DNA of 27,134 nucleotides from positions 37,684 through 64,817 of the forward strand of contig NW_003158746.1 of assembly GCF_000003605.2 (NCBI RefSeq), read 5' to 3'. Made by a program: the position numbers and the translations under genes. The notes beneath the pieces were generated by a model. That model made no database searches. It was not told the origin of the DNA and saw nothing but the letters and a program-made list of their open reading frames with translations. Positions 1-9,421 of the stretch are shown here, in pieces. Source of the DNA: Saccoglossus kowalevskii (Eukaryota > Hemichordata > Enteropneusta > Harrimaniidae). Each line of letters starts with the position of its first letter. Within the stretch, counting starts at the first letter, position 1.

Positions 1-767
1 ATCAAAAATTAACTAATTATGCAAAATTAGGTGATTAATATGCACAAATATTTATCGAAAACAATCAATCTCTGCATAGTCCTTGAGTATGTAAGTACCA
101 AGTTTCATTGAAATGTAATGCTAACTACTTATATCAAATGCTGAAAATTAATTAATTATGCAAATTAGGTAATTAATATGTACTGATATTACCATAAAAA
201 CTATCAGGTCTGTGCAGTGTCGTATGACATCTATGTACCAAGTTTCATTGAAATGTGATGATTAGTACTTGAGATATCAGTGGAAAAACCGAAAATTGAC
301 TAATCATTATGCAAATTAGGTAATTAGTATCCACGGATTATTACCAAAAACTAATCAAAACCTAGCATTAGTTCAGAGCATCTATGTACCAAGTTTCATC
401 AAAATCCAATGAGTGGTTGTTTAGATATCAGTGGAACAGTCATGGAACCACTAAAAAATAGCTAATTATCATGCAAATTAGGTAATTAATATGCACGGAT
501 TTTTACCAAAAATTAATCAAATCTGCGCATATGTTCAGAGCATCTATGTACCAAGTTTCATCAAAATCCAATGAGTGGTTCTTTAGATATCAGTGGAACA
601 GTCATAGAACAGCTAAAAATTAGCTAATTATCATGCAAATTAGGTAATTAACGAGCATGGATTTTTACCAAAACCTAATCAAATCTGCGCATTGGCCCAG
701 AGCATCTATGCACCAAGTTTCATCAAAAACCGATGTATGGTTCTTGAGATAGCAGTGGAACAGTCGG
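1..767. repeat. Five diverged tandem units of about 145-160 bp
   Basis: Five consecutive units start near 1, 143, 291, 451 and 612. Each carries the landmarks ATGCAAATTAGGTAATTA near its start, ACCAAGTTTCAT in its middle and, in units 2-5, a GATATCAGTGGAA-type end (GATAGCAGTGGAA in unit 5). Units 3-5 are the most alike; units 1-2 are more diverged. The array may extend left of the window. No open reading frame runs through it. It is probably the core of the mobile element listed at 1-871. Confidence 0.85.
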
Positions 768-826
768 ACACACATACACACATACACACACACATACACA
801 CATACACACATACACACATACAGACA
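766..826. repeat. CA/CATA-rich microsatellite
   Basis: Interrupted repeats of ACACAT and ACAC run between the last tandem core unit and the terminal hairpin. Read on the minus strand it gives a spurious Val/Cys/Tyr-rich frame. Confidence 0.9.
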
Positions 827-839
827 CACTAACTGCAAA

Positions 840-871
840 GACTCCCATTTTGTGCTTCGCACATGGGAGTC
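840..871. other. Terminal hairpin, 9-bp outer and 4-bp inner stem
   Basis: GACTCCCAT (840-848) pairs with ATGGGAGTC (863-871). After a 3-base bulge, GTGC pairs with GCAC around a TTC loop. It sits directly downstream of the microsatellite, as a 3' terminal hairpin does in Helitron/Helentron-type elements. No clear CTRR end is visible after it. Confidence 0.8.
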
Positions 872-986
872 AAAAATTAGTTTAATGTAAAAAAACGTTG
901 CCAGGCTACCACAGACCCCAACTATCTCAGCATAGTATTTATTTCAGTAGCACACACATACCAACACATTCTTGTGAATTACATGT

Positions 987-992
987 TTTATT
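987..992 (-). terminator. Candidate polyadenylation signal of the C20orf96-like gene
   Basis: AATAAA on the minus strand lies 323 bases downstream of the minus-strand stop codon at 1315. A second AATAAA lies at 938-943. Which one is used cannot be told from sequence. Confidence 0.5.
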
Positions 993-1314
993 GTAAGTAC
1001 TTGAGCAGAAAATTTCTGCTGGTCAACAGGCGGCATATAAAATCACATCTCTATAAAAAATATATACAAGCATTCACAATAATATTTGTACATGGGCAAG
1101 AACCTATGCAGACGGGCACACCAATTGAATATGTTGTAAATACAATAAACTAATATCTAAGTCTTTATGCATGAAGTTAAAAAAGACACTGACAGTCAGT
1201 TTTGGCTCGGATAATTAAAATGTTCTGTGAACAGAAATATTTGGACAGTTGTGATAGAAACTGATTTAAAAACAAATAAATTTAAATTAAAATACAGGTA
1301 GGATGGGATATTGT

Positions 1315-1375
1315 CTATATGGGTAACCATTCTTGGGTCGGGATATCCAGTATAACATCCATATCTGGGGTGCAT
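1315..1375 (-). CDS. C20orf96: C20orf96-like exon 9 (C-terminal residues 350-369 and stop)
   Basis: The acceptor AAATCCACAG follows a good polypyrimidine run. One base completes L350, then CTPDMDVILDIPTQEWLPI and a TAG stop at 1315-1317. The Cys-Thr-Pro-Asp-Met-Asp-Val motif is the strongest family signature in the gene. Confidence 0.85.
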
Positions 1376-4300
1376 CTGTGGATTTAAAAAAAAAAAGTTA
1401 TTATTAATGGTCACCGCAATAATAAAAGGACAAAGTTAGTCCTTGAAGCAGACCAGTAGCCCCCCCCCCCTCCCAACATGCACACATATCCATCCTTATA
1501 AAAGAAAGCAAATGTTCTGTGAGGATGAGATGTACTGTAAAGTAATTTATTTTCACTTGGAATTTATTTTCGCTGAATCAATGAAAATAAAATCTATTGA
1601 AAATTGAAATCATCAAAAATTAGTAAAAATTAACTTCAGACAAAATGCCTTTTCAGTGGAAATTAATTTAGTACAGACTTGTACACATATATGCCAATGA
1701 CTTACAACGGTTCTTTTGGATATAAATGTGGATAGACTTGTCTCCTAATGTCAGTTTTGGGGTCTGCTAATAATGTCTTAACTTCTTTTTCCAACTCCAT
1801 ATTGTATTCTTCCAGTTCTATTACTTTTAACTTGTGCTCTTCAATCTCCTACAATTAAAGAACAAAAACACATGTCAACAATAAATAATGACAACAAGTT
1901 TGGTGAATAAATAAAACTTAAAAAAAATAGGGACCACAACATTTTTGTTTTTTTGAGACTGACCCAAACAGTCAACAAACTGACTTGATTTGAATTTGGG
2001 AATTTCATTTTGACTTTGATTTTGAATCCCTACAAAATCAGCCCTGTTAGACGACATACTGGTAGTAAATACAAATTATCAACTATAGTACGTGTACCGG
2101 TAGATATACAGATCTCAAAAACATTTTCAGACATATTTGTATATATATATATCATGCCCATTTGGAGATATGCCCCTCCAACTTTTTAAAAATTCATTTA
2201 GCTTTGTATATAGTATTTTTTTTAACATTTGGCATATATTTAGAAGTAGTTTCCGCTTTCTGTTTTTCTTTATAATGTTATTGGGGGGGGGGGGGTGTAG
2301 AGTGGCAGGAAACTGGGACAACTCAACTGAAGTACCTGTATTTATTATAGTTGACATAACATACACTGAACACTTACCTTTTTCATAACCATATTCTGTA
2401 AAGCCATATCCTTTAAGCTGTCATGCATTGCAGCAATGGCCTTTTCAGTAACCTCAGATTTTATTCTATGATCAGTATCACGACTAGCTTTCGCAAACTT
2501 TTCTTTCTCTATATCAATAATGCTTTCCAGTTCATTCAAATCATCCTGGAATCAGAAAGGTTTGTGATCAATCGTATCTTTCACTACTAACATTTGGCGA
2601 GCCAACCACAGCAAACAATTTCACACACTATGAAGTTGGACAGACACACTATGTTAACTGTGACTTGTGTGATACAAAGTGGTGAGACTAAATGAATAAA
2701 ATTACACTTACTTCATTTTCTCTGCCTAAGTTTTCAATTTTCTTTTGTAACTCCGCAATTTGTATGGCTTTCACTGGATACACCTTGTCCTTGTAGCTTC
2801 TCAGTACTCTTAACTCTTCCTGTTTACTCTGCAGAGTGCTTTGCAATTTATCTACTTCATTTTGTATACCTATCATGTACAACGCACACACATATATAAC
2901 ATTAGGGCTTTCAGTCACCTAACGCATTTGAACATGATCATTGATATATTTGTATATATTGATTATACCTGGGACTGTGTACTGTGGAATACTTTATTTT
3001 CGCTTGGAATTAACTTTTGCTGAAGGAATGATTCAGTGAAAATAAAATCCAGCGAATATACCCTTTTTCCTATCTTTTACATTCAACTCGCCAAAAATCA
3101 GTGAAAATAAATTCCATATAGCACACCTAAAAAGTCTTTTCAGCGAAAATAAATTCCAGTGAAAATAAAGTATTTTACAGTATTTTAGTTTTTATCCATA
3201 ATACATGTATAATTTTTTTAGTATTTATAGCAGATCTTTACAGCATTTATGTTTATTATACCAAATAGCAAAATTTTACAAAAACAGCTAATTTACTAAG
3301 TGGAAACTACCAGGAGTGCATGCTTTTTAACCTCAGAACTGCATTGAAATTTGGCTTAGGTCATTGCAGATAAGACAAACACAAAATCTGCTTTGGCATA
3401 ATTAATGTTCTATGCTAGTAAAATCAACCTTTGCTGAGATTGTAAGCGAGCTAACACCGACTTTTCTGTCACTGTAAAACTGTATTGGCTAACCCTCCTT
3501 ATCGAAGTGGTTGAATAACACTACCTCATTACTATAGCTTGGGTTTTGAATTTATTTCAATAAAAAATTACGAATAATGTATTCTCACCTTCCAGCTCCC
3601 CATTAACTTTGTCTCTGACCTCATCCAACCCCTTCCTGGCTGTACTTCTCTCTTTGTCAAATTTATTATTGAGGTTTTGTACAGCACCCTGGAAAGATGT
3701 ATGAAACACTATTATACTAGAAATTACAGTCAATGTACACATTCGACTGACATAAGAACATGATGTGTAATTTGACATCAGTCTGAAAAAGTTTCTAAAA
3801 CTGACAGTCATTAGGACTGGTTTATGGAATTTAAGACTACCCCGGTACATTTAGTATCAGTTCTAAAGATACCGAATGATGAACAACCCTTTCAATGATA
3901 TCATTCACTACACTGCAAGCAATCTCTGTTCTATACTACAGAGATTAATCCATCCATGAAAACAACTGTACACACAGAAAATGACCATGAATACCTATCA
4001 AAGTCTTGCCTTCATCATTTACTGTCAGAGGACTTCTTCACATTGTCAAAATATGTATATTACTACATTAATGTCAGAGCATGTACATTGCAAAGAAGAA
4101 CTATAACAGTACTGTTTGTAGAATACATTGCTTGTTTTTTATTGCACACAGTGTGAGTAAGTGGACAAACATGCAAAAAACACACCAACACACAACCAAC
4201 AGGTTAAGAAGACTTACAAGATTACGTTGTCCAAGCTATAAGCATTTAGTTTTAAACAACAATAAAAAATTGTCAAAAAAGAGATATAATGTAATTATAA

Positions 4301-7300
4301 CTTTGAAAATTCTGGCAAAAATGTATTGTATGCAGTCCCATTACTTGATTTGTTTAATAGCAGTATGCTACTGAGGGTAATTATTAATTCTATGTTATAT
4401 TAACTGTTTAATGATTGACCCTTATTGTACAAAGCTCGCTTCCTAACAGACACAAACCAATCACATAACATGATTAGAGATTTTGTCAAATCTAGGATTT
4501 ACACGGAGATATCAATACTTACCCGAAATCTTTCATATTTTTTAAGTAAATCCTTGACATCTTTATGCTAGTAGGTAAAAATAATAATAATTAGGCATCA
4601 AGTTCTAATGTAGCCTGTCATGTAGGCATGAGTAGGCCCTCGCCGGCCGAACGGCATCAGACCTCACTAACGCGTGACAGAATAGTGCATGTCTCGTCGG
4701 CAAGATCAATACTGCAAATTTGCAAAGTTCACTGTTTTCAACAAGATGATAAACATTGGGCGAAGATAAACTCTGCCGTGAATGTTTACTCTTTGTAGCT
4801 GTCACTATCTGACGTTCCTGCAATTTGATTGGTCAACAAATCATTAGCGAAAGTGAAAAACTATATTGTTCTGTCAGGCGTGCGTTGGGTTTGGAGCACC
4901 GCAGAGGGCGCAACTTTACAATTGCTTAGAAACTTAGAAAAGTTGTACAATATTAATAGAATATGTTTTATTTCTTTAAAGAAGATATGATGTTTTTTAT
5001 GTTGAAGGTTATTTAAGTTTTACAAAAAAGGTTAAAATATAAAACAAAAATAAAATATTAAAAAGTGTTAATTAATTTACTCTGGTAAGTGTTATAGTTG
5101 TATATAGTCAACTAACATTCTAGTGTCTGCATTATACAGGGGGAATTCAAAATCAGGTTCAACAACAATTGTTTGTGTTCATACAAAACATCTTTAAAAC
5201 ATCATTTTAGCAAATGGGCCTGAATTGTAATCAAATGTTCGCTAAATCATACCACTTTTGATCGAGTGACCATATTTCAACATCTATTACAGTAGATTCC
5301 ATTGAAATGAGCATAGCTATATGGTATAGATTATGGTTATATACCATTTTTATGTTAGCCCAGTGACCTGTATGTTATAAATTTTAGTATATGACTATAT
5401 ATTCTATATATGACTATATACTGAACTAGTAACATTATACCTGCGGTAATGAATTCATTGCACTATTCTGTATGCATAGAATGCTGTAAAAGTAATATTT
5501 CTGTTACTTACTGTTCTTTTCTCATCACCTTCTATGGCTTCTTTGTACGCAATATTGTCATTAACACTGTGATGAATAAGTCAAGGATAAATGCAATACA
5601 ACGTATGGGAAAGCATAATCATAGACCGTCTACATGTTGTATGGTATGAAAAGATTCATGTAACATCAGCAATGGTTAATAATTAGGAAATCATGAAATT
5701 CAGCGAAGAAATCTCAAAATAGGTTGTAAAATAAGTGTTATTCAAAGTTGACAGTTCACACACATTATTTACAGGGTTCAACATTTATGCTAGTCCTATA
5801 GTCTATAGGTTAGTGAATCATTAAAAGCTAATATACCTGAACACTGGTGGGTTCACTGTATATTGTGCAGTTAGAAAATATATGCTAACTGTGGTGCCTG
5901 AAATAAAATTTTCACCTTAAATGAAGTTAATCAGTGAATGATAAATATCATTGAGACGTTCTACTCTTATATGTGATGCCACCTGTTCAAAGGATACAGA
6001 AACTCCTGCCTAGCTCTGTAACTTTCCACAGATTTCTTCCTGGCTTTCACCTGTAACTGCAGTATGGCTATCACTTTTTGTCTCTGTTTCTCAAGGTCTT
6101 CATCAAAGTTTACCACCTTCTTGTTCCAAGGATGTCTACAACTTGAGGAACACGCTGCTCCAAGACGTGTGGATTGTAAGTCACTTTGTATGATTGCAGT
6201 AACGTTAGTTCTTAGACTAGTTGCATTGTTGTTGATAGCAGTGTTAGTGGTAGTAGTTGCAGTAGTAGTAGTTGCAGTAGTAGTAGTAGTAGTAGTAGTA
6301 GTAGCCGGCGAGGTGTCAGGAGGTGGTGCAACAAGGAACGCTACTTTGGAAGCTGCATGGAAGTATGTGCAAGGAGCAGAAACAAATAGGATATAAACAT
6401 GCCATGCTGATTGAAAAAGAAAACATTAGCTGCTAAGCTAGATTTTTGCCAACCAATTTAAGGTCATTTATACAATTTCTTTTTTTTTTTGATCTGTAAT
6501 CAAAATTCCAGTGAGAATAAAAGTTCAATGAAGATTATTATTATTACATAAAATTCATCATGATCAGAATGAATTAAACATGACTCATGCGAACCATATA
6601 AACATTTTTTTTTTTCGTGCTGATCTAATATTTAATACCGGTAGATCAAATTAGTTGAAAATCTTTTTTATGTGACGAAACATAAACATAGTGACAATCA
6701 TCCATACCTACATGAGAATGGATAAGCTGAGGTGCAAGGTACAAGGTTGAGATGAGACTGGGAAATTCAATGATTAGAAAAAACTAGGAATGTTAAGATG
6801 CACTAGCATGCACATAGACAGATGGATATACACATGGCAAACGTAACTATAGATTAATACAGGTTTGTCAGTATTCGTGGTATGTGCAACCACGAGAGAG
6901 AGAGAGAGAGTTAGTATATTGGTACATATCATGAAAATACCTTTCTTGAATTTAATCAGTTTGTGATCCTCTTTGATTAAAAAAAAGAAACCAAAGTGTT
7001 TATGTGTATCATATTCACAATATACAAGGGCAATCACACTCATAAGGCAGCATTGCATCGGGGATAATAATTTTGTGGATGGATTGTGTTAGCTAATGAG
7101 ATGTAATAATACTTTGATCCTAAGAATTTAACATGATAATCTCTTTCTCAATTTTTTTTTAAAGAGAAACTAATTATTTCAACCATTCATAATCAAATGT
7201 TTCATCATCAAGTGTACAGTACATGGTATCGCTTAAAAGCTGGAGTCTGCACAAATAAGTGGAGTTATGTTGTCATTCATAAAGAAAATTGGAAAAAAAC

Positions 7301-8645
7301 AATGCTGGAAACTGCACTTGCTCATGAAACCTTGGAGCATCTTGTCCTTCAATACAAAGGTTTTTTAGTGCGGAGAGGTACACACATTTTGGAGAAAAAA
7401 AATTGTACAATTCAGTTGAACAATTCTTAATCAGTGCTATGGAATCCGGAAAATTATGTTTTATTTTTTTTATATTTTCTTCTTAGTACATTTGATTAAA
7501 ACTAGTAACTGTTCAGTTTTATTTGTTTTTTTCTTTTTATCAGTAATACTAACATTTGATTCCAATTTGATATGTAATTTACGTAAGAAATAAATAAATA
7601 AATAAATAAATAATAGTTACCGGTGTCAAACTGTGCATTTCATTGAGGTATGAATTTATTGCACAGACATTTACAAAATATTTATAAAACATTTATAAGA
7701 AAGATTCTCACGCAAATTTTTGTTCACAATACTCCTACATCTTTGCACACTCACCCAAAAAAATAAAAAACTTTAAGGAAAAATATGTGGAAAAAAAAGA
7801 AGAATAATATAACTTCGGTTGCCTTTGACCCAACAGTGATTAATTGTGTAGTTCTATAAAAATAAGTATACAGTCGTCGCATGAATACAAACTTTCCTGA
7901 TAAAGCAATGTTTATTTATCTGGAATCATCGTGCAATTCTCATCTCGCAATTCTTGGCAAAAATCAGGGTTTTACATTGCCAAGAAGATACTCTAACGAA
8001 TTTCTGTAATGACGTACTGTATTTGCTTTGTATTCTATCGGTATATATATTTCTGATAACATACTCACAAAAATGGTTAGAAAAGAAGTTGTTTCACCTT
8101 AGTCATGAGACAGTGAAATTAGGATAATTCAGGGTTTTACACTGCCAACAAAATTACTCTAACAAATTTCTTTCATTGTGATGTATGTACATTCTGTACA
8201 TATTCTTGACAAAACTCCTGGTCGTGAACAAACAATTATCACATGCCCATGCTCAGAATGCTATATAGAATTGAAAAATATACCAAATGACATTCAAAGA
8301 CCAATCACAGCTCCTTGCTTTAATTTTAAAGTAAATATTGGGGGAGGCGGGGTCCGATCTTTGTTCAAAGAACAGTAGTTTGTTAACTATTTCAATAATA
8401 ATTTAAATTTGTAGTAACAAAAATATGTATGACTTACCAGACCCTGCCCTGCTGGCTGCCTGTCCACCCTGTTTGCTCCTCTGTTTTTGTAAAAGTTGTT
8501 GTACACCTGATCTTGACCACTGCTCGTAGTCGGGTGGTTTTGACACTTCGATATTTACACGCCCTTCCAATGACTTCAACAGTTCGTCACCCTCGAACTG
8601 TGTTCTTTCGATTCGACCAGTGGCCCTCCTTCCCCACCCCGACAT
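1315..8645 (-). CDS. C20orf96: C20orf96-like coiled-coil protein (DUF4618), nine coding exons
   Basis: Nine exons joined at GT/AG borders give an uninterrupted 369-residue product, close to the length of the human protein (about 363). Every junction is phase-compatible. Residues ~85-345 are charged, Lys/Glu/Leu-rich and heptad-like, as expected for long coiled coils. Two parts match my recollection of human C20orf96: the central motif YKDKVYPVKAIQIAEL (residues 219-234) and the C-terminus, where CTPDMDVILDIP (351-362) is nearly identical. The ATG at 8645 is the first in its frame: an in-frame stop lies at 8715-8717 with no ATG between. The molecular role of this family is not established; nothing here suggests an enzyme, signal peptide or membrane span. 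It is head to head with the FAM210A-like gene. Its introns hold MITEs and microsatellites. A small missed exon cannot be excluded, particularly in the 2.3-kb first intron. Confidence 0.85.
1459..1472. repeat. Poly-C run in intron 8
   Basis: A homopolymeric C tract, broken once by T near its right end, lies in the last intron of the C20orf96-like gene. Similar G runs occur at about 2282-2295, 18216-18230 and 23436-23448. Confidence 0.9.
1533..1674. mobile_element. Degenerate copy of a TACTGTAAAATAC-type MITE
   Basis: The left end reads TACTGTAAAGTAATTTATTT and the right end is a decayed TAGTACA. Inside are the same TTTTCGCTGAAT and AATGAAAATAAAATC modules as in the copies at 2980 and 16922. 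It lies in intron 8 of the C20orf96-like gene and is shorter and more diverged than the other two. Confidence 0.65.
1706..1848 (-). CDS. C20orf96: C20orf96-like exon 8 (residues 303-349 plus 2 bases)
   Basis: The acceptor is TTAATTGTAG|GAG. The donor GTAAGTC overlaps an in-frame TAA (CCG TTG TAA GTC), so an unspliced transcript would end right here after residue L350. Splicing at TT|GTAAGT instead joins a terminal exon whose product matches the family C-terminus, so I prefer the spliced form. Confidence 0.85.
2378..2545 (-). CDS. C20orf96: C20orf96-like exon 7 (residues 247-302)
   Basis: The acceptor is TGATTCCAG|GAT and the donor AAAAAG|GTAAGTG. It has 56 codons in phase 0 at both ends and begins DDLNELESIIDIEKEKF, heptad-like throughout. 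Confidence 0.87.
2712..2869 (-). CDS. C20orf96: C20orf96-like exon 6 (residues 194-246)
   Basis: The acceptor is GTACATGATAG|GT and the donor AATGAA|GTAAGT. It completes a glycine codon split with exon 5, then reads 52 codons. It contains the family-diagnostic YKDKVYPVKAIQIAEL stretch, which aligns with the human Tyr-Ser-Ile-Lys-Ser-Val-Gln-Ile segment. Confidence 0.88.
2980..3182. mobile_element. TACTGTAAAATAC MITE, best-preserved copy
   Basis: About 203 bp with terminal inverted repeats of ~31 bp: TACTGTGGAATACTTTATTT at the left and, on the other strand, TACTGTAAAATACTTTATTT at the right. The ends begin and finish with TA, in keeping with a TA target duplication as in Tc1/mariner-type elements. 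It has no coding capacity and lies in intron 5 of the C20orf96-like gene. Confidence 0.85.
3589..3688 (-). CDS. C20orf96: C20orf96-like exon 5 (residues 161-193)
   Basis: The acceptor is ATCTTTCCAG|GGT and the donor GGAAG|GTGAGA. It has 33 codons plus one base and encodes a charged helical segment starting GAVQNLNNKFDKER. Confidence 0.85.
4523..4567 (-). CDS. C20orf96: C20orf96-like exon 4, 45-bp micro-exon (residues 146-160)
   Basis: The acceptor is TACCTACTAG|CAT and the donor CGG|GTAAGT. Exactly 15 codons (HKDVKDLLKKYERFR), phase 0 at both ends, so it could be skipped without a frameshift. Confidence 0.75.
4609..4925. mobile_element. GCGTGAGT-type inverted-repeat element, long copy
   Basis: The left end (TAGCCTGTCATGTAGGCATG, then CCCTCGCCGG) and the right end (GGTTTGGAGCACCGCAGAGG, then GCGCAAC) match, in reverse orientation, the two ends of the short copy at 22143-22258. 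About 200 bp of internal sequence here is missing from that copy. It lies in intron 3 of the C20orf96-like gene. No protein is recognised. Confidence 0.65.
5512..5566 (-). CDS. C20orf96: C20orf96-like exon 3 (residues 127-145)
   Basis: This 55-bp exon has acceptor ATTCATCACAG|TG and donor AGAACA|GTAAGT. One base completes the serine codon split with exon 2, and the exon ends in phase 0. It encodes VNDNIAYKEAIEGDEKRT. Confidence 0.75.
5983..6154 (-). CDS. C20orf96: C20orf96-like exon 2 (residues 70-126)
   Basis: The acceptor is GGAGCAG|CGTG and the donor is AACAG|GTGGCA. Two bases complete the codon left by exon 1 and two bases remain for exon 3. It encodes a segment with VVNFDEDLEKQRQKVIAILQ, the start of the coiled-coil region. 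A GAG/CAG tandem acceptor could add one alanine codon. Confidence 0.8.
6238..6302. repeat. GTA trinucleotide repeat
   Basis: Mostly GTA triplets interrupted by GTTGCA. On the plus strand this reads as a poly-valine stretch, which is an artefact of the repeat and not a protein. Confidence 0.9.
7588..7613. repeat. AAAT tetranucleotide microsatellite
   Basis: About six perfect copies of AAAT/AATA, intronic. Confidence 0.9.
7964..8175. repeat. Two diverged direct copies of a ~45-bp sequence, 164 bp apart
   Basis: Both copies share CAGGGTTTTACA, TGCCAA and ACTCTAAC followed by AATTTCT, at 7964-8010 and 8128-8175. They may be remnants of a tandem duplication. Confidence 0.6.
8438..8645 (-). CDS. 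C20orf96: C20orf96-like exon 1 (residues 1-69 plus 1 base)
   Basis: It starts at the ATG beginning MSGWGRRATG and ends at a strong donor (TCTG|GTAAGTC), leaving one base of the next codon. The N-terminus is basic and has no predicted helix of note. A possible acceptor (TTCAACAG) lies 5 bases upstream of the ATG, so the 5' untranslated region may be spliced. Confidence 0.75.
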
Positions 8646-9330
8646 CACACCTGTTGAAGATGGGGACACAATATTGAAGTGAACTTTGAACAAGCAAGTA
8701 TTGTCATTGGAATGTCACTGTTTACATCGTTGATTGATCACCATATACCTGCACTGACACACTATATTGAGGTTTGTATAATAATACGGAAATGCGATTT
8801 AAATATGGGACATATAACACTTGAAATTGCGTTCTGTTACAAACCTTATTTAGGAAATTTCTTCTCGTTTAAACTTTGGTCTTCTAATTATTTTACCTGG
8901 TCCGCCATATTGGATGTTGCTATGTTTGAGACTGCTTATGACACTCAAAATAAGTTCCATGGTAGAAAAACCAGGTACATAATGCAACGTTTTACATTTT
9001 AAGTGTTAGTATATTTGTTTTATATCGCAAGTTTTATTTATACAAAATACTAATTCGTCGTATCGCAATGTTACATGCCGATACAGTACGTCTGTGTTTA
9101 GGAACATATTTCAATTTTATACGTCGTTAAGGAGTCAAAATTGTTACACGCCTGCGCCACATCTATGTAAATATGGCATCTGTGAGGTGAAAAGTTCACA
9201 CGTGTTGAAGAAGAAATATTCATTAATTTTGCGTCACTTGTCTTAATTCTGAATGGCATAATATTGATTGACACGTCGTTGATGCCGTCGCAATTTCAAC
9301 ACAATTTAACACGAGGACATCGTTACAGAT
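8646..9330. promoter_or_regulatory. Divergent intergenic spacer, probable bidirectional promoter
   Basis: The 685 bp between two oppositely directed start codons must contain both transcription starts unless an upstream untranslated exon exists. Each frame is closed upstream: a stop at 8715-8717 for the minus gene and a TAA at 9307-9309 for the plus gene. Short upstream frames (for example ATG at 9174) may be outside the transcripts. I see no convincing TATA box. Confidence 0.5.
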
Positions 9331-9421
9331 ATGGCGTGTGTCGCAGTATTACGCAGACTGGTGGGTTTGACTCCGAGACCTGGAACACGTTTTTTCTTCG
9401 TCATTCAACAACGCCATCAAG
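9331..9421 (+). CDS. FAM210A: FAM210A-like exon 1 (mitochondrial presequence)
   Basis: It encodes MACVAVLRRLVGL and onward to residue 30, then one base. The donor is CATCAAG|GTACTA; joined to exon 2 it makes a GTT valine codon. An in-frame TAA at 9307 supports the ATG. No homology proves this exon, but phase, promoter position and presequence character all agree. Confidence 0.7.

Larger units (their letters stand above)
1..871. mobile_element. Pearl/Helentron-like non-autonomous element (right part)
   Basis: The order seen is a tandem core of ~150-bp units (1-767), then an ACACAT-type microsatellite (about 766-826), then a strong imperfect hairpin (840-871) close to the presumed end. Core repeats plus simple repeat plus terminal palindrome is the known architecture of the bivalve 'pearl' elements and of related non-autonomous Helentrons. 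Assignment rests on architecture only: I did not match any family sequence, the left end lies outside the window, and no Rep/helicase protein is present. Confidence 0.5.
6155..8437 (-). other. Intron 1 of the C20orf96-like gene, no recognisable gene inside
   Basis: The 2.3-kb intron holds a GTA/GTT triplet repeat (6238-6302), a GA run (6894-6910), an AAAT tetranucleotide run (7588-7613) and a diverged direct repeat (7964-8010 and 8128-8175). Short frames inside, such as 7197-7430 on the plus strand, resemble no family I know. Confidence 0.6.

Noticed and set aside
665-862. 65-residue Val/Cys/Tyr-rich minus-strand frame
   Set aside because: It derives from the CA-rich microsatellite and the terminal hairpin of the mobile element.
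1706-1848. Ending the C20orf96-like protein at the TAA after exon 8
   Set aside because: It is possible if the intron is retained, but splicing to 1315-1375 restores the conserved family C-terminus in phase.
6064-6396. 110-residue plus-strand frame with a long poly-valine run
   Set aside because: It is a translation of the GTA microsatellite and of the antisense of exon 2 of the C20orf96-like gene; there is no homology or domain.
7197-7430. 77-residue plus-strand frame in intron 1 of the C20orf96-like gene
   Set aside because: It has somewhat protein-like composition but no family resemblance, splice context or neighbouring exons; it is probably chance.
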